From Pseudomonas sp. RSB 5.4 (lineage in GTDB: Bacteria; Pseudomonadota; Gammaproteobacteria; Pseudomonadales; Pseudomonadaceae), in NCBI RefSeq assembly GCF_037126175.1, contig NZ_CP146986.1, positions 124,001-188,000 of the forward strand: a DNA stretch of 64,000 nucleotides, read 5' to 3'. The position numbers were made by a program, and so were the translations under genes. The notes beneath the pieces were generated by a model that ran no database searches, was not told the origin of the DNA, and was given only the letters and a program-made list of their open reading frames with translations. The first letter of the stretch is position 1, and each line of letters opens with the position of its first letter. Shown piece by piece: positions 8,816 to 19,004 of the stretch.

Positions 8816-10392
8816 GCGGTTTCGTCGACCCAGCGGTGTTCGAGGCGGGTGTGGTTGCCTTGCGGCGGGGTGCCGAGGTGGCAGTCGAGATCGCCGACGT
8901 TCAGCCCGCGATCGAGCAGGCGTTGGCGCAGCGCGAACAGATTGGTTTCGATCAGGTCGGCGGTGTATGGGCGTTCGGCCCAGAGCTGGCTCGACAGGCT
9001 GCCGGCAATCAACTGCGCCTGAATCTGCATCGGTCCCAGCGGTTCCATGTCAAAGGCCAGATCGACGCGCCACAGCTGCTGTTTGGGTTCGCGCTCGTCG
9101 CGGCGTTCGTTGGGTTGCGGTTCTCTTTCCGGCGCTTCTTCGCGCTGAAACTTGACCTGCAACGGCACGATGTCCTGCAGGTTGCGCATGGGGATTTCCA
9201 GCTGCCAGGTGCTGAGCAGACGGCCGTCATCGGTGACACCGGTCTGTTCCAGGCTCGACAGCTGATGGCTTTGCAGGCGCGACACGGCGGCTGCAGCGAG
9301 GCGCAGCAGATGCTCAAGATCGCCTTCGCCGTCGAGGCTTTGCAGCAGACGGTCGGGCAGCGGGAAACTGCTCGGCAGCGGTTTGGCGCTGACCTGGCCG
9401 AGGGTGCCGAGGGCGTTGCGCACGAAACTCGGCAGCGCTTGCGCCAGGGTGTTGGCGGCGATGATCGCGTTGAAACTGGCATTGCCCGGCGCACCCGGAG
9501 ACAGTTGCGCGATCAACTTGAGCAGATCGGCTTTCATGTCCGGGGCCAGCGCCGGATTCTGTCCGGTCAGCAATTTGGCTTCGAGGAAGGCGCCGCTGCC
9601 GGCCAGGGCCAGGGCGACGCCTTTGGCAGTGCTCATCTGCTGCACGTCGGGCAGGTTGGCGAGCAGGCGCGTAACGGCGGTGCGCAGATCCTGCGAAGTC
9701 TGATCGTCGTCGGCCGGCAGGTTCTGCAAGGCGTTGAGCAAACCGTCCAGCGAACCTTGGCGGCTCTGTTGGCCGAGCAGTTGCTGGCTCACCGCCAATT
9801 GCTCCTGACGGCTGCTCAGTGGCACGAACTTGAGGGTTTGCGAGTCTTCGACCAGTGCCGAGAGCAGAGTGCCGATGCGCAGCGGCGTCGGGCTGTCGAT
9901 GTCCAGCGTGGCACCGCTCTGCGCGGTGTTGAGCAGGCTCACCAGCGAGCGGTACACCGTCGGCTGTCCCGGCACTTGCGGCAGTGTCTGCGAGGTCAGC
10001 ACCTTGCCTTGCAGCAGCGTGCCCACCGGCAACTGCGCCGTATCGATGCGGGTGAGGGCGGCGACGCTGCTGGCAATCGCCTGTTGCACGGTGATCGCCA
10101 GATTGCCCGCCGATGGCTGAGTGACCGCCAGGTTGGTCCCGGTCGGCAGCGGCAGGGTGCTGGTGGCCTGCACGGTGGTCTGCCGGCCACCGTCGACGGT
10201 GACCTTGAGCAGCAGTTGAAAGGTCTGATCCGCCTGCTTGAGTGACAACACCTCGGCCTGGGCGCTTTGCCCGGCGCCGATCAAGCCTTCGACCGGGGTC
10301 AACAGCTTGAGCAACTCACCGCTCATCACCAGCGGACGCGTGTTCGCCGGGGTGGTGGGCGGGAGCGGGAGGATGTTCATTTCACCTGTCAT
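8812..10392 (-). CDS. fliK: FliK-like flagellar hook-length control protein
   Basis: A 526-residue protein, low in aromatic residues and rich in Leu/Gln/Thr/Ala, ending in a conserved C-terminal domain (WQLEIPMRNLQDIVPLQVKFQREE followed by WRVDLAFDMEPLGPMQIQAQL), which is the FliK C-terminal pattern. FliK is a secreted ruler that switches the export gate from hook to filament substrates. The start is uncertain: ATG 10392 or ATG 10380. Gene order (fliK next to an flhB-like gene, opposite to ccm) matches other fluorescent pseudomonads. Confidence 0.87.
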   Translation of the reverse strand: MTGEMNILPLPPTTPANTRPLVMSGELLKLLTPVEGLIGAGQSAQAEVLSLKQADQTFQLLLKVTVDGGRQTTVQATSTLPLPTGTNLAVTQPSAGNLAITVQQAIASSVAALTRIDTAQLPVGTLLQGKVLTSQTLPQVPGQPTVYRSLVSLLNTAQSGATLDIDSPTPLRIGTLLSALVEDSQTLKFVPLSSRQEQLAVSQQLLGQQSRQGSLDGLLNALQNLPADDDQTSQDLRTAVTRLLANLPDVQQMSTAKGVALALAGSGAFLEAKLLTGQNPALAPDMKADLLKLIAQLSPGAPGNASFNAIIAANTLAQALPSFVRNALGTLGQVSAKPLPSSFPLPDRLLQSLDGEGDLEHLLRLAAAAVSRLQSHQLSSLEQTGVTDDGRLLSTWQLEIPMRNLQDIVPLQVKFQREEAPEREPQPNERRDEREPKQQLWRVDLAFDMEPLGPMQIQAQLIAGSLSSQLWAERPYTADLIETNLFALRQRLLDRGLNVGDLDCHLGTPPQGNHTRLEHRWVDETA

Positions 10393-10422
10393 ACGCGGAC
10401 ACAACCTGAGGAAATTGCACGC

Positions 10423-10449
10423 TTGGGAGTAAGGCACGCCATGTATAAT
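10423..10449 (+). promoter_or_regulatory. Candidate sigma70 promoter for the ccm operon
   Basis: A perfect -10 hexamer TATAAT lies at 10444-10449. The best upstream -35 is TTGGGA at 10423-10428 with a short spacer of 15. It points toward ccmA, 140 bp downstream, with no other gene between. Confidence 0.45.
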
Positions 10450-10589
10450 GCCGCGCGTCTTGCGCTTCGTTCAGAAAACATAGCAATTGTTTGATCCAGC
10501 TCTCTGATTCGCACCGTCATTGCATTTATCCTGCATCTCTTTAACGGCCGCGCCAGAGCCGACTTGAACCGTATAAGGCCCGTGATCCC

Positions 10590-11225
10590 TTGACCAGCCC
10601 TGTCCTGCAAACCGTTGCCCTTGCCTGTGAGCGAGACCTGCGGCTGCTCTTCGAAAATCTCGAATTGCGACTGGCCAGTGGCGATATGGTGCAGATCAGC
10701 GGCCCCAACGGCAGCGGCAAGACCAGTCTGCTGCGCCTGTTGTCCGGGTTGATGCAGCCGACCAGCGGTCAGGTGCTGCTCAACGGCCAGCCTCTGACCG
10801 CACAGCCGAGCGAACTGGCGCGCAACCTGTTGTGGATCGGCCACGCCGCCGGAATCAAGGACCTGCTGACCCCCGAAGAGAACCTGTCCTGGCTCTGCGC
10901 CCTGCATCGGCCGGCCGAACGCGAGGCGATCTGGCAGGCATTGGCTGCCGTAGGATTGCGCGGTTTCGAAGATGTTCCCTGCCACACCCTGTCTGCCGGT
11001 CAGCAACGCCGCGTGGCACTGGCGCGGTTGTATCTGGACAGCCCGCCGCTGTGGATTCTCGACGAGCCATTCACCGCGCTCGACAAACAGGGGGTGGCGC
11101 AACTTGAAGAACACCTGGCCGGCCACTGCGAACGCGGCGGTCTGGTGGTGTTGACCACGCACCACACACTGAGCCGGATGCCGGCCGGTTATCGCGATAT
11201 CGATCTGGGGAACTGGGCAGTATGA
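10590..11225 (+). CDS. ccmA: CcmA, ATP-binding subunit of the haem chaperone release complex
   Basis: This 211-residue ABC ATPase has Walker [10 protein letters not shown], the signature [14 protein letters not shown] and Walker [13 protein letters not shown]. With CcmB it uses ATP to release holo-CcmE from CcmC during cytochrome c maturation. It uses a TTG start at 10590, the only start before the conserved N-terminal strand. It is the first gene of ccmABCDEFGHI and its stop overlaps the ccmB start by 4 bp (ATGA). Confidence 0.96.
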   Translation: MTSPVLQTVALACERDLRLLFENLELRLASGDMVQISGPNGSGKTSLLRLLSGLMQPTSGQVLLNGQPLTAQPSELARNLLWIGHAAGIKDLLTPEENLSWLCALHRPAEREAIWQALAAVGLRGFEDVPCHTLSAGQQRRVALARLYLDSPPLWILDEPFTALDKQGVAQLEEHLAGHCERGGLVVLTTHHTLSRMPAGYRDIDLGNWAV

Positions 11226-11890
11226 GTGTGTTCGGCCTGCTGGTTGCCCGTGAGTCCCGTCTGCTGTTTCGTCGCCCGGCGGAACTGGCCAATCCGCTGA
11301 TTTTCTTCGCCATTGTCATCGCTTTGTTCCCGCTGGCCGTCGGCCCGGAAACTCAAGTCTTGCAAAACCTGTCCCCGGGGTTAGTCTGGGTGGCCGCGCT
11401 GTTGTCGGTCCTGCTCTCGCTGGACGGACTGTTTCGCAGTGATTTCGAAGATGGCTCCCTGGAACAGTGGGTCCTTTCGCCGCATCCGCTGCCCCTATTG
11501 GTGCTGGCCAAGGTGCTGGCACACTGGTTGTTCTCGGGACTGGCACTGGTTCTGCTCTCGCCGTTGCTGGCGTTGATGCTCGGTTTGCCGGTCGCCTGTC
11601 TGCCGGTGTTGCTGTTGTCGTTGCTGCTGGGTACACCGGTGTTGAGCTTGCTCGGCGCGGTGGGCGCGGCGCTGACGGTCGGTTTGAAACGTGGCGGCCT
11701 GTTGCTGGCGTTGTTGATTCTGCCGTTGTACATCCCGGTGTTGATCCTTGGCAGTGGCGCCTTGCAGGCCGCCTTGCAAGGCATGCCGGCGACCGGGTAT
11801 CTGCTGTGGCTGGGTAGCCTGACCGCCCTGGCGATCACCCTGACACCTTTTGCAATAGCTGCTGGCCTGAAGATCAGCGTCGGCGAATAA
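11222..11890 (+). CDS. ccmB: CcmB, membrane subunit of the Ccm ABC complex
   Basis: The 222-residue product is an integral inner-membrane protein with about six hydrophobic segments. It contains family hallmarks such as [19 protein letters not shown] near the N-terminus and a central [16 protein letters not shown] loop. It forms the membrane part of the CcmAB ATPase that frees haem-loaded CcmE. It overlaps ccmA by 4 bp and is separated from ccmC by a short gap. Confidence 0.95.
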   Translation: MSVFGLLVARESRLLFRRPAELANPLIFFAIVIALFPLAVGPETQVLQNLSPGLVWVAALLSVLLSLDGLFRSDFEDGSLEQWVLSPHPLPLLVLAKVLAHWLFSGLALVLLSPLLALMLGLPVACLPVLLLSLLLGTPVLSLLGAVGAALTVGLKRGGLLLALLILPLYIPVLILGSGALQAALQGMPATGYLLWLGSLTALAITLTPFAIAAGLKISVGE

Positions 11891-11968
11891 TGAGGTCTGG
11901 TTAAAATTTAACCAGCAAAGACCCTGAGACCGCTCACACCGATGAGCGGCACCCGTGATGGAAACAGT

Positions 11969-12724
11969 ATGAACTGGACCTGGTTTCACAAGCTCGGCTC
12001 GCCCAAGTGGTTCTACGGCATCAGCAGCCGGTTTCTGCCGTGGCTGAGCATTGCCGCGTTGCTGTTGATCAGCGTTGGCGTCGTCTGGGGCCTGGCCTTC
12101 GCGCCGCCGGATTATCAGCAGGGCAACAGCTTCCGCATCATCTACATCCACGTGCCGGCGGCGATGCTCGCGCAGTCGATCTACGTGATGCTGGCGGTGT
12201 GCGGCGTGGTCGGGCTGGTGTGGAAGATGAAACTGGCTGACGTCGCGCTGCAATGCGCCGCGCCGATCGGCGCATGGATGACCGCGGTGGCGCTGGTTAC
12301 CGGGGCGATCTGGGGCAAGCCGACCTGGGGTTCGTGGTGGGTCTGGGATGCGCGGCTGACGTCGATGCTGATTCTGCTGTTCCTGTATTTCGGGGTGATC
12401 GCGCTGGGCAATGCCATCAGCAACCGTGACAGCGCCGCCAAGGCCTGCGCGGTACTGGCGATCGTCGGGGTGATCAACATTCCGATCATCAAATACTCGG
12501 TGGAGTGGTGGAACACCCTGCACCAGGGCGCGACCTTCACCCTCACTGAGAAACCTGCGATGCCCGCGGAAATGTGGCTGCCGCTGCTGCTGACGGTGCT
12601 GGGGTTCTATTGCTTCTTCGGTGCGGTGCTGTTGCTGCGTATGCGCCTTGAAGTGCTCAAGCGCGAAGCTCGCGCCAGTTGGGTGAAAGAAGAAGTGCAG
12701 AACAGTCTGGAGGCTGCGCGATGA
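11969..12724 (+). CDS. ccmC: CcmC, haem-handling protein that loads CcmE
   Basis: A 251-residue inner-membrane protein of the haem-handling family. The periplasmic WWD motif is visible as [15 protein letters not shown], and flanking histidines for axial haem ligation lie in YIHVPAAM and near [11 protein letters not shown]. CcmC holds haem for covalent attachment to CcmE. The ATG at 11969 ([16 protein letters not shown]) matches the usual protein start; an in-frame ATG at 11942 would add nine residues. Confidence 0.95.
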   Translation: MNWTWFHKLGSPKWFYGISSRFLPWLSIAALLLISVGVVWGLAFAPPDYQQGNSFRIIYIHVPAAMLAQSIYVMLAVCGVVGLVWKMKLADVALQCAAPIGAWMTAVALVTGAIWGKPTWGSWWVWDARLTSMLILLFLYFGVIALGNAISNRDSAAKACAVLAIVGVINIPIIKYSVEWWNTLHQGATFTLTEKPAMPAEMWLPLLLTVLGFYCFFGAVLLLRMRLEVLKREARASWVKEEVQNSLEAAR

Positions 12725-12897
12725 GTTTCGCTTCATTCGGCGACTTCCTCGCCATGGGCCATCACGGCCTATACGTCTGGTCGGCCTACGGCATCTGTCT
12801 GGCGGTGCTGATCCTCAACGTGGTCGCACCGATTGCGGCCCGCAAGCGCTATCTGCAACAAGAGGCGCGTCGTCTGCGCCGGGAGAACGGCAAGTGA
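12721..12897 (+). CDS. ccmD: CcmD, small membrane protein of haem export
   Basis: The product has 58 residues: one hydrophobic helix ([20 protein letters not shown]) and a strongly basic cytoplasmic tail ([15 protein letters not shown]), the CcmD layout. CcmD stabilises the CcmABC-CcmE complex. The ATG at 12721 overlaps the ccmC stop by 4 bp, and its own end overlaps the ccmE GTG start, so translation of ccmCDE looks coupled. Confidence 0.93.
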   Translation: MSFASFGDFLAMGHHGLYVWSAYGICLAVLILNVVAPIAARKRYLQQEARRLRRENGK

Positions 12898-13349
12898 ATC
12901 CGCTGCGCAAAAAACGTCTGATCATCATTCTGGCGATTCTGGTCGGGGTCGGCGCTGCCGTCGGCCTGGCTCTCAGCGCCCTGCAGGAAAACATCAACCT
13001 GTTTTACACGCCGACCCAGATCGCCAACGGCGAAGCCCCGCACGACACGCGCATCCGCGCCGGCGGCATGGTCGAGAAGGGTTCGCTGCAACGCTCGCCG
13101 GACTCGCTGGACGTCAAGTTCATCGTGACCGACTTCAACAAATCCGTGACCATCACTTACCGCGGCATCCTCCCGGATCTGTTCCGCGAAGGGCAGGGCA
13201 TCGTCGCCCTGGGCAAACTCAACGCGGACGGCGTAGTGGTGGCCGATGAAGTGCTGGCCAAGCACGATGAGAAGTACATGCCGCCGGAAGTGACCAAAGC
13301 GTTGAAAGACAGTGGTCAATCGGCACCGACCCAAGCGAAGGAGGGTTGA
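12894..13349 (+). CDS. ccmE: CcmE, periplasmic haem chaperone
   Basis: This 151-residue protein has a basic N-terminus, a single membrane anchor ([19 protein letters not shown]), and a beta-barrel periplasmic domain with [32 protein letters not shown] split across the core. The covalent haem-binding histidine and downstream tyrosine are in [14 protein letters not shown] (HxxxY type). CcmE carries haem from CcmC to the CcmFH lyase. It uses a GTG start overlapping the end of ccmD. Confidence 0.96.
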   Translation: MNPLRKKRLIIILAILVGVGAAVGLALSALQENINLFYTPTQIANGEAPHDTRIRAGGMVEKGSLQRSPDSLDVKFIVTDFNKSVTITYRGILPDLFREGQGIVALGKLNADGVVVADEVLAKHDEKYMPPEVTKALKDSGQSAPTQAKEG

Positions 13350-13352
13350 TCG

Positions 13353-15341
13353 ATGACTTCTGCACTGTTTATTCCTGAACTCGGTCACCTGGCGATGATT
13401 CTGGCGCTGTGTTTCGCGCTGGTGCAGGCCGTGGTGCCGTTGCTCGGTGCCTGGCGTGGCGACCGTCTGTGGATGAGCCTCGCCCAGCCGGCGGCATGGG
13501 GCCAGTTCGCGTTCCTGGTGTTTGCCTTTGGCGCGCTGACTTACGCGTTCATGACCGACGATTTCTCGGTTGCCTACGTGGCGATGAACTCCAACAGCGC
13601 CTTGCCGTGGTACTACAAGTTCAGCGCGGTATGGGGCGCCCACGAAGGTTCGCTGTTGCTGTGGGCGTTGATCCTCGGTGGCTGGACCTTCGCCGTGTCG
13701 GTGTTCTCCCGTCAGTTGCCGCAAGTCATGCTCGCCCGGGTGCTGGCGGTGATGGGCATGATCAGCACCGGTTTCCTGTTGTTTCTGATCCTCACCTCCA
13801 ACCCGTTCTCGCGGATCCTGCCGCAGATTCCGGCGGATGGTCGTGACCTCAATCCGCTGCTGCAAGACATCGGCCTGATTGTGCATCCGCCGATGCTCTA
13901 CATGGGTTACGTCGGCTTCTCGGTGGCGTTCGCCTTCGCCATCGCTGCACTGCTGGGTGGTCGTCTCGACGCCGCGTGGGCACGCTGGTCGCGGCCGTGG
14001 ACGATCGTCGCCTGGGCCTTCCTCGGCATCGGTATCACCCTCGGTTCGTGGTGGGCTTACTACGAACTCGGCTGGGGCGGCTGGTGGTTCTGGGACCCGG
14101 TGGAAAACGCCTCGTTCATGCCATGGCTGGTCGGCACCGCGTTGATTCACTCACTGGCGGTCACGGAAAAGCGTGGCGTGTTCAAGAGCTGGACGGTGTT
14201 GCTGGCGATTGCCGCGTTCTCGCTGAGCCTGCTCGGCACGTTCCTCGTGCGTTCCGGCGTGCTGACTTCGGTGCACGCGTTTGCCTCCGATCCTGAGCGC
14301 GGTGTGTTCATCCTGATCTTCCTGCTGTTCGTGGTCGGCGGTTCGCTGACGCTGTTTGCGTTGCGCGCACCCGTGGTCAAGAGCCAGGTCGGCTTCAACC
14401 TGTGGTCGCGGGAAACCCTGCTGCTGGGCAACAACCTGGTGCTGGTGGTGGCGGCGTCGATGATTCTGCTCGGCACACTCTATCCGCTGATTCTCGATGC
14501 CTTGAGCGGCGCCAAACTGTCGGTCGGCCCGCCGTACTTCAACGCGTTGTTCATCCCGTTGATGGCGTTGTTGATGCTGGTGATGGCGGTCGGCGTGATC
14601 GTGCGCTGGAAGGACACCCCGGTGAAGTGGCTGGCGAACATGCTGACCCCGGTGCTGCTCGGCAGCGTCGCATTGGCGGTGGTGGCCGGTATCGCTTACG
14701 GCGATTTCAACTGGGCGGTGATCGCGACGTTCCTGCTCGCCGCGTGGGTGTTGCTCGCCGGTGTGCGCGACATCTTCGACAAGACTCGCCACAAGGGCCT
14801 GATCAAAGGCCTGCCAACCCTGACCCGCAGCTACTGGGGCATGCAGATCGCTCACCTCGGCATCGCCGTATGCGCCCTCGGTGTGGTGCTGTCGAGTCAG
14901 AACAGTGCCGAACGCGACCTGCGTCTGGCGCCGGGCGAGTCGATGGATCTGGCCGGTTATCACTTCATCTTCGAAGGCGCCAAGCACTTCGAGGGGCCGA
15001 ACTTCACCTCCGACAAGGGCACCATCCGGGTGATCCGCGACGGCAAGGAAGTCAGCGTGCTGCACCCGGAAAAACGCCTGTACACCGTGCAGAGTTCGAT
15101 GATGACCGAGGCCGGGATCGACGCCGGTTTCACTCGCGATCTCTACGTTGCACTGGGCGAGCCGCTGGAAAACGGCGCGTGGGCGGTGCGGGTTCACGTC
15201 AAACCGTTCGTGCGCTGGATCTGGTTCGGCGGTCTGCTGACCGGTCTGGGCGGATTGCTGGCGGCGCTGGATCGGCGTTATCGAGTCAAGGTCAAAGCCA
15301 AGGTGCGTGAAGCCCTCGGCCTGCAAGGAGCGGCTGCATGA
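13353..15341 (+). CDS. ccmF: CcmF, cytochrome c haem lyase subunit
   Basis: A 662-residue protein with many transmembrane helices. The WWD haem-handling motif is present as GWGGWWFWDPVENASFMPW, and conserved histidines lie in IVHPPMLYMGY and nearby loops. CcmF transfers haem from CcmE to apocytochrome c together with CcmH/CcmI. Its stop overlaps the ccmG start by 4 bp. Length and motif order are typical; I see no frameshift. Confidence 0.97.
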   Translation: MTSALFIPELGHLAMILALCFALVQAVVPLLGAWRGDRLWMSLAQPAAWGQFAFLVFAFGALTYAFMTDDFSVAYVAMNSNSALPWYYKFSAVWGAHEGSLLLWALILGGWTFAVSVFSRQLPQVMLARVLAVMGMISTGFLLFLILTSNPFSRILPQIPADGRDLNPLLQDIGLIVHPPMLYMGYVGFSVAFAFAIAALLGGRLDAAWARWSRPWTIVAWAFLGIGITLGSWWAYYELGWGGWWFWDPVENASFMPWLVGTALIHSLAVTEKRGVFKSWTVLLAIAAFSLSLLGTFLVRSGVLTSVHAFASDPERGVFILIFLLFVVGGSLTLFALRAPVVKSQVGFNLWSRETLLLGNNLVLVVAASMILLGTLYPLILDALSGAKLSVGPPYFNALFIPLMALLMLVMAVGVIVRWKDTPVKWLANMLTPVLLGSVALAVVAGIAYGDFNWAVIATFLLAAWVLLAGVRDIFDKTRHKGLIKGLPTLTRSYWGMQIAHLGIAVCALGVVLSSQNSAERDLRLAPGESMDLAGYHFIFEGAKHFEGPNFTSDKGTIRVIRDGKEVSVLHPEKRLYTVQSSMMTEAGIDAGFTRDLYVALGEPLENGAWAVRVHVKPFVRWIWFGGLLTGLGGLLAALDRRYRVKVKAKVREALGLQGAAA

Positions 15342-15874
15342 GACGTTGGTTAATGCTGGTACCCCTGGCGATTTTCCTGCTGGTGGCAGTGTTTCTGTAT
15401 CGGGGTCTGTACCTCGATCCGGCGGAGCTGCCGTCGGCGATGATCAACAAGCCCTTCCCGGAATTCAGCCTGCCGAGCGTGCAGGGCGACAAGACCCTGA
15501 CCAAGGCTGACATTCTCGGCAAACCGGCGCTGGTCAACGTCTGGGGCACCTGGTGCATTTCCTGCCGGGTCGAGCACCCGGTGCTGAACAAACTGGCCGA
15601 GCGCGGTGTGGTGATCTACGGCATCAACTACAAGGACACCAACGCCGATGCGTTGAAGTGGCTGGCCGAATTCCACAACCCGTACCTGCTGGATATCCGT
15701 GACGACGAAGGCTCGCTGGGCCTGAACCTCGGCGTGTACGGCGCGCCGGAAACCTTCTTCATCGACGCCAAGGGCATCATCCGCGACAAGTACGTCGGGG
15801 TGATCGACGAGCAGGTCTGGCGCGAAAAACTCGCGGCCAAGTATCAGGCGCTGGTCGATGAGGCCAAGCCATGA
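15338..15874 (+). CDS. ccmG: CcmG/DsbE, membrane-anchored thiol-disulfide oxidoreductase
   Basis: The 178-residue product has an N-terminal anchor helix (LMLVPLAIFLLVAVFLYRG) and a periplasmic thioredoxin fold with active site GTWCISCRVEHP (WCxxC). It keeps the haem-binding cysteines of apocytochrome c reduced. The cis-proline loop appears as YGAPETFFID. It overlaps both ccmF and ccmH by 4 bp. Confidence 0.96.
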   Translation: MRRWLMLVPLAIFLLVAVFLYRGLYLDPAELPSAMINKPFPEFSLPSVQGDKTLTKADILGKPALVNVWGTWCISCRVEHPVLNKLAERGVVIYGINYKDTNADALKWLAEFHNPYLLDIRDDEGSLGLNLGVYGAPETFFIDAKGIIRDKYVGVIDEQVWREKLAAKYQALVDEAKP

Positions 15875-16341
15875 AGCGCTTTCTTGCTGCGGTGGTATTG
15901 GGCCTGAGTCTGGCCGGCGTGGCGCATGCCGCCATCGACACTTACGAGTTCGCCAAGGAAGGTGATCGCGAGCGTTTCCGCGAGTTGACCAAGGAACTGC
16001 GCTGCCCCAAGTGCCAGAACCAGGATATTGCCGACTCCAACGCGCCGATTGCCGCCGACCTGCGCAAAGAGATTTTCCGCATGCTCGGCGAGGGCAAAGA
16101 CAATCAGCAGATCATCGATTTCATGGTCGATCGCTACGGTGATTTCGTCCGTTACAAACCGGCGCTCAATGCCAAGACTGCACTGCTGTGGTTCGGCCCG
16201 GCTGGCCTGTTGTTCGGCGGTCTGGTGGTGATCGCAGTGATCGTTCGCCGGCGCCGCGCACAGCGCACCGAGACCCCGCCATCGCTGTCCACCGAAGAGC
16301 GTCAGCGCCTCGACCAACTGTTGGATAAAAACCAAGAATGA
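15871..16341 (+). CDS. ccmH: CcmH (CcmL-type), apocytochrome c thiol reductant
   Basis: This 156-residue protein has a cleavable signal peptide (ending GVAHA), the redox motif [16 protein letters not shown], and a C-terminal membrane helix followed by a basic tail. It passes electrons from CcmG to apocytochrome c at the lyase. It is the short CcmH form, with the TPR part on a separate gene (ccmI) directly downstream and overlapping by 4 bp. Confidence 0.95.
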   Translation: MKRFLAAVVLGLSLAGVAHAAIDTYEFAKEGDRERFRELTKELRCPKCQNQDIADSNAPIAADLRKEIFRMLGEGKDNQQIIDFMVDRYGDFVRYKPALNAKTALLWFGPAGLLFGGLVVIAVIVRRRRAQRTETPPSLSTEERQRLDQLLDKNQE

Positions 16342-17540
16342 TTGATTTCTGGCTTGCCGCAGGGCTGTTGCTTCTGGTCGCCCTGAGTTTTCTGCTGATT
16401 CCGGTTTTGCGTGGCCGTCGCGCCCAGCGTGAAGAGGATCGAACTGCCCTGAACGTGGCGCTGTATCAGGAGCGCGTGGCCGAGCTGCAAGCGCAGCAGG
16501 CTGAAGGCGTACTCGATGCGGCGCAAATGGACAGCGGCCGTGCCGAAGCGGCGCGTGAGCTGCTCGCCGATACCGAAGGCGTTGCCGCACCGCGTGTGTC
16601 GAAACTGGGCAAGCCGTTGCCGCTGCTGGCAGCGGTGCTGGTGCCGGTATTGGGGCTGGGGCTGTATCTGCATTTCGGTGCTGCCGACAAAGTCGAGCTG
16701 ACCCGCGAATTCGCCCAGGCGCCGCAGTCGATGGAAGAGATGACCCGACGGCTGGAGCGTGCTGTTGCGGCGCAGCCGGATTCGGCGGAAGGCCTGTACT
16801 TCCTCGGGCGCACCTACATGGCCCAGGAACGTCCGGCGGATGCGGCGAAGATGTTCGAGCGCGCCGCCAACCTGGCCGGTCGCCAGCCGGAGCTGCTCGG
16901 CCAGTGGGCGCAGGCGCAATACTTTGCTGACGGCAAGAAGTGGTCGGACAAGATCCAGGCCCTGACCGATGAAGCGCTGAAAGCCGATCCGAAAGAAGTC
17001 ACCAGCCTCGGTCTGCTCGGCATCGCCGCGTTCGAGGGTGAGCGTTATCAGCAGGCAATCGACTACTGGAGCCGCCTGCTGGCGCAACTGCCGGCGGACG
17101 ACAACTCCCGTGCTGCGCTGCAAGGCGGGATCGAGCGCGCCACCGAGCGCCTGCAAGCCAGCGGCGGTAAAGTCGCCGCCACGCCGGCTGCCAAGGTTGC
17201 CGCACTGCTCAAGGTGCGCGTCGATCTGGCCAGCGAACTCAAAGGCAAGGTGCAACCGGGCGACAGCGTGTTCATCTTCGCCCGCGCCGTTTCCGGCCCA
17301 CCGGCACCGCTGGCGGCCAAGCGTCTGACCGTGGCGGATCTGCCGGTGACCGTCGAACTGGGCGATGCCGATGCGATGATGCCGCAGTTGAAACTGTCGA
17401 ACTTTCCTGAAGTCCAACTGGTTGCGCGCATTTCCCGAGCCGGTCAACCGACCGCCGGGGAGTGGGTGGGTCGCAGCGGCCCGCTGGCCAGCAACACCAC
17501 CGCGCCGCAAACACTGACCATCGACAGCCCGGACCAATAA
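16338..17540 (+). CDS. ccmI: CcmI, TPR-containing apocytochrome c chaperone
   Basis: A 400-residue protein with two N-terminal membrane helices (residues about 3-22 and 95-115) separated by a heptad-rich cytoplasmic loop, then a periplasmic TPR domain ([23 protein letters not shown] and following repeats) and a C-terminal beta domain ([23 protein letters not shown]). CcmI holds the C-terminus of apocytochrome c for the lyase. It is the last ccm gene of the operon. Confidence 0.94.
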   Translation: MIDFWLAAGLLLLVALSFLLIPVLRGRRAQREEDRTALNVALYQERVAELQAQQAEGVLDAAQMDSGRAEAARELLADTEGVAAPRVSKLGKPLPLLAAVLVPVLGLGLYLHFGAADKVELTREFAQAPQSMEEMTRRLERAVAAQPDSAEGLYFLGRTYMAQERPADAAKMFERAANLAGRQPELLGQWAQAQYFADGKKWSDKIQALTDEALKADPKEVTSLGLLGIAAFEGERYQQAIDYWSRLLAQLPADDNSRAALQGGIERATERLQASGGKVAATPAAKVAALLKVRVDLASELKGKVQPGDSVFIFARAVSGPPAPLAAKRLTVADLPVTVELGDADAMMPQLKLSNFPEVQLVARISRAGQPTAGEWVGRSGPLASNTTAPQTLTIDSPDQ

Positions 17541-17568
17541 CCACCGGCACCCACAGGAAAGCACCGCC

Positions 17569-17973
17569 ATGCACAGTCTCGCCCGAATCGCAGTCATCAC
17601 CATGGCCCTGGGCATGAGCGCCTGTGCGGTGCACCGACCGGAACCGACCACCAGCCTGCCACCGATCCCGCCGTCGCAACCAAGCCCGACCCCGTCGACC
17701 GCGCCGACTCCGGGCAAAAGCATCCCGGCCAAACCGTCCAAGCCAGTCCCACGCACCTCAGCCAGCTTCGCCCCGCCACCGGGTGGCAACAGCCACTGGG
17801 ATCAGCAACTCGGGGTCTATGTCCTCGACGATCAGCCCAACACCTTCTACCGCCAGCGCACCTACTTCCGCTGGAACAACGGCTGGAGCCGCTCGATCAG
17901 CCCCAACGGCCCCTGGGAAGACACCGGTATCCACGGTGTGCCGCCGGGGTTGGGCAAACAGTTCGGGCAGTGA
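17569..17973 (+). CDS. Small proline-rich lipoprotein
   Basis: The 134-residue product has a short signal peptide ending in a lipobox-like MSAC, a Pro/Ser/Thr-rich tether (about residues 25-65), and a compact aromatic domain (YVLDDQPNTFYRQRTYFRW and SISPNGPWEDTG). The aromatic pattern suggests a small beta domain. It lies 28 bp after ccmI and just before a strong terminator, so it may belong to the ccm transcript. I do not recognise a function. Confidence 0.8.
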   Translation: MHSLARIAVITMALGMSACAVHRPEPTTSLPPIPPSQPSPTPSTAPTPGKSIPAKPSKPVPRTSASFAPPPGGNSHWDQQLGVYVLDDQPNTFYRQRTYFRWNNGWSRSISPNGPWEDTGIHGVPPGLGKQFGQ

Positions 17974-17975
17974 TG

Positions 17976-18007
17976 AAAAAACGGCGATCTTTGGATCGCC
18001 GTTTTTT
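17976..18007 (+). terminator. Rho-independent terminator of the ccm/lipoprotein transcript
   Basis: A perfect 14-bp stem, AAAAAACGGCGATC paired with GATCGCCGTTTTTT, closes a TTTG loop two bases after the lipoprotein stop codon. The symmetric A and T tracts mean it could also work for transcripts from the other side. Confidence 0.92.
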
Positions 18008-18035
18008 ATATGTTGTCCGGCAGTATGGATGACCC

Positions 18036-18068
18036 TGTAGGAGCTGGCGAAGCCTGCGATCTTTTGAT
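18036..18068. repeat. Half REP of a second family (GTAGGAGCTG type)
   Basis: The segment beginning TGTAGGAGCTGGCGAAG and ending GCGATCTTTTGAT is repeated with a few changes at 59058-59091. This is a widespread intergenic element in Pseudomonas. Only one arm is present here. Confidence 0.55.
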
Positions 18069-18078
18069 TAGCTGTTTT

Positions 18079-18966
18079 TCACAATCCGCTGGTCAACAAC
18101 TCCTGCACATAATCCACAAACGCCCGCGCCTTCGCACTGACCATCCGCCCCGTGGGAAACACTGCCCACAGGTCCTGATCCGGCAATCCCCAATCGCTCA
18201 TCACCGCCCTGACCGCACCGCTTGCCAGCTCCGGGGCGAACATCCATTGCGAGGCGATGGCCAGGCCCTGATCGGCCAGCACGGCTGCGCGCAAACCCTC
18301 GGCGGCGCTGACACGCAGGCGGCCGGTCAGGTTTTGCGTCTGCTGTTCGCGGCCTTGGGTGAAGGTCCAGGTGGCACCGCCGCTGAGGTTGTAGACGATG
18401 CCTTGGTGCTGATTCAAATCGGCAGGGCAGCTCGGCTCGCCGTGGCGGGAGAAGTAGGCCGGGGTGCCGAGCACCACGCGGCGGCAGTCGGCGATCTTGC
18501 GCGCGGTGAGGCTGGAGTCGCTGAGCGGGCCCATGCGCAGGGCGACGTCGATGCCTTCTTCGACCAGATTGATGTTGCGGTCATCGAGCATCAGGTCGAT
18601 GTTCAATTGCGGATGCTGCTCGAGAAACGGCCCCAACTGCGGCACGACGTGCAGGCGTCCGAAAGTCACGGCAGCGCTGATCCGCAAGTTGCCGCTTAAA
18701 CCGCTGGCGCTGCCACGGGCGGCGTTATCGGCTTCGTTGGCTTCGTCGATGGCGCGTCTGGCCCGTTCGAAAAACGCCAGCCCCGCCTCGGTCGGCGTCA
18801 GGCCGCGAGTCGAGCGCAGCAGCAGGCTGATCGCCAGGCGTTTTTCCAGTTGAGCGATGGTTTTCGACACGGCGGGCTGGCCGATATTCAACCGTCGGGC
18901 GGCGGCGGAAAACGAGCCGGTTTCGACCACGTAGACGAAGGTTTCCATGGCGGCGAGGCGGTCCAT
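18079..18966 (-). CDS. LysR-family transcriptional regulator
   Basis: The 295-residue product has an N-terminal LysR helix-turn-helix (METFVYVVETGSFSAAARRLNIGQPAVSKTIAQLEKRL split across the motif) and a C-terminal substrate-binding domain ending FVDYVQELL. The start at 18966 (MDRLAAMETF) is the normal start for this CrgA/DmlR-type subgroup; a longer frame continues upstream only through a REP element. No divergent partner gene adjoins it; the upstream gap contains a REP pair and then hicA. The target is unknown. Confidence 0.9.
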   Translation of the reverse strand: MDRLAAMETFVYVVETGSFSAAARRLNIGQPAVSKTIAQLEKRLAISLLLRSTRGLTPTEAGLAFFERARRAIDEANEADNAARGSASGLSGNLRISAAVTFGRLHVVPQLGPFLEQHPQLNIDLMLDDRNINLVEEGIDVALRMGPLSDSSLTARKIADCRRVVLGTPAYFSRHGEPSCPADLNQHQGIVYNLSGGATWTFTQGREQQTQNLTGRLRVSAAEGLRAAVLADQGLAIASQWMFAPELASGAVRAVMSDWGLPDQDLWAVFPTGRMVSAKARAFVDYVQELLTSGL

Positions 18967-19004
18967 CAGTCTTCCTGCAAATCTGAAAGTTGTCGTAGTC
19001 CCCT

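Noticed and set aside
8794..10245. 483-codon open frame on the plus strand
   Set aside because: Antisense to fliK and composed mostly of Gln/Arg/His-rich sequence without domain resemblance.
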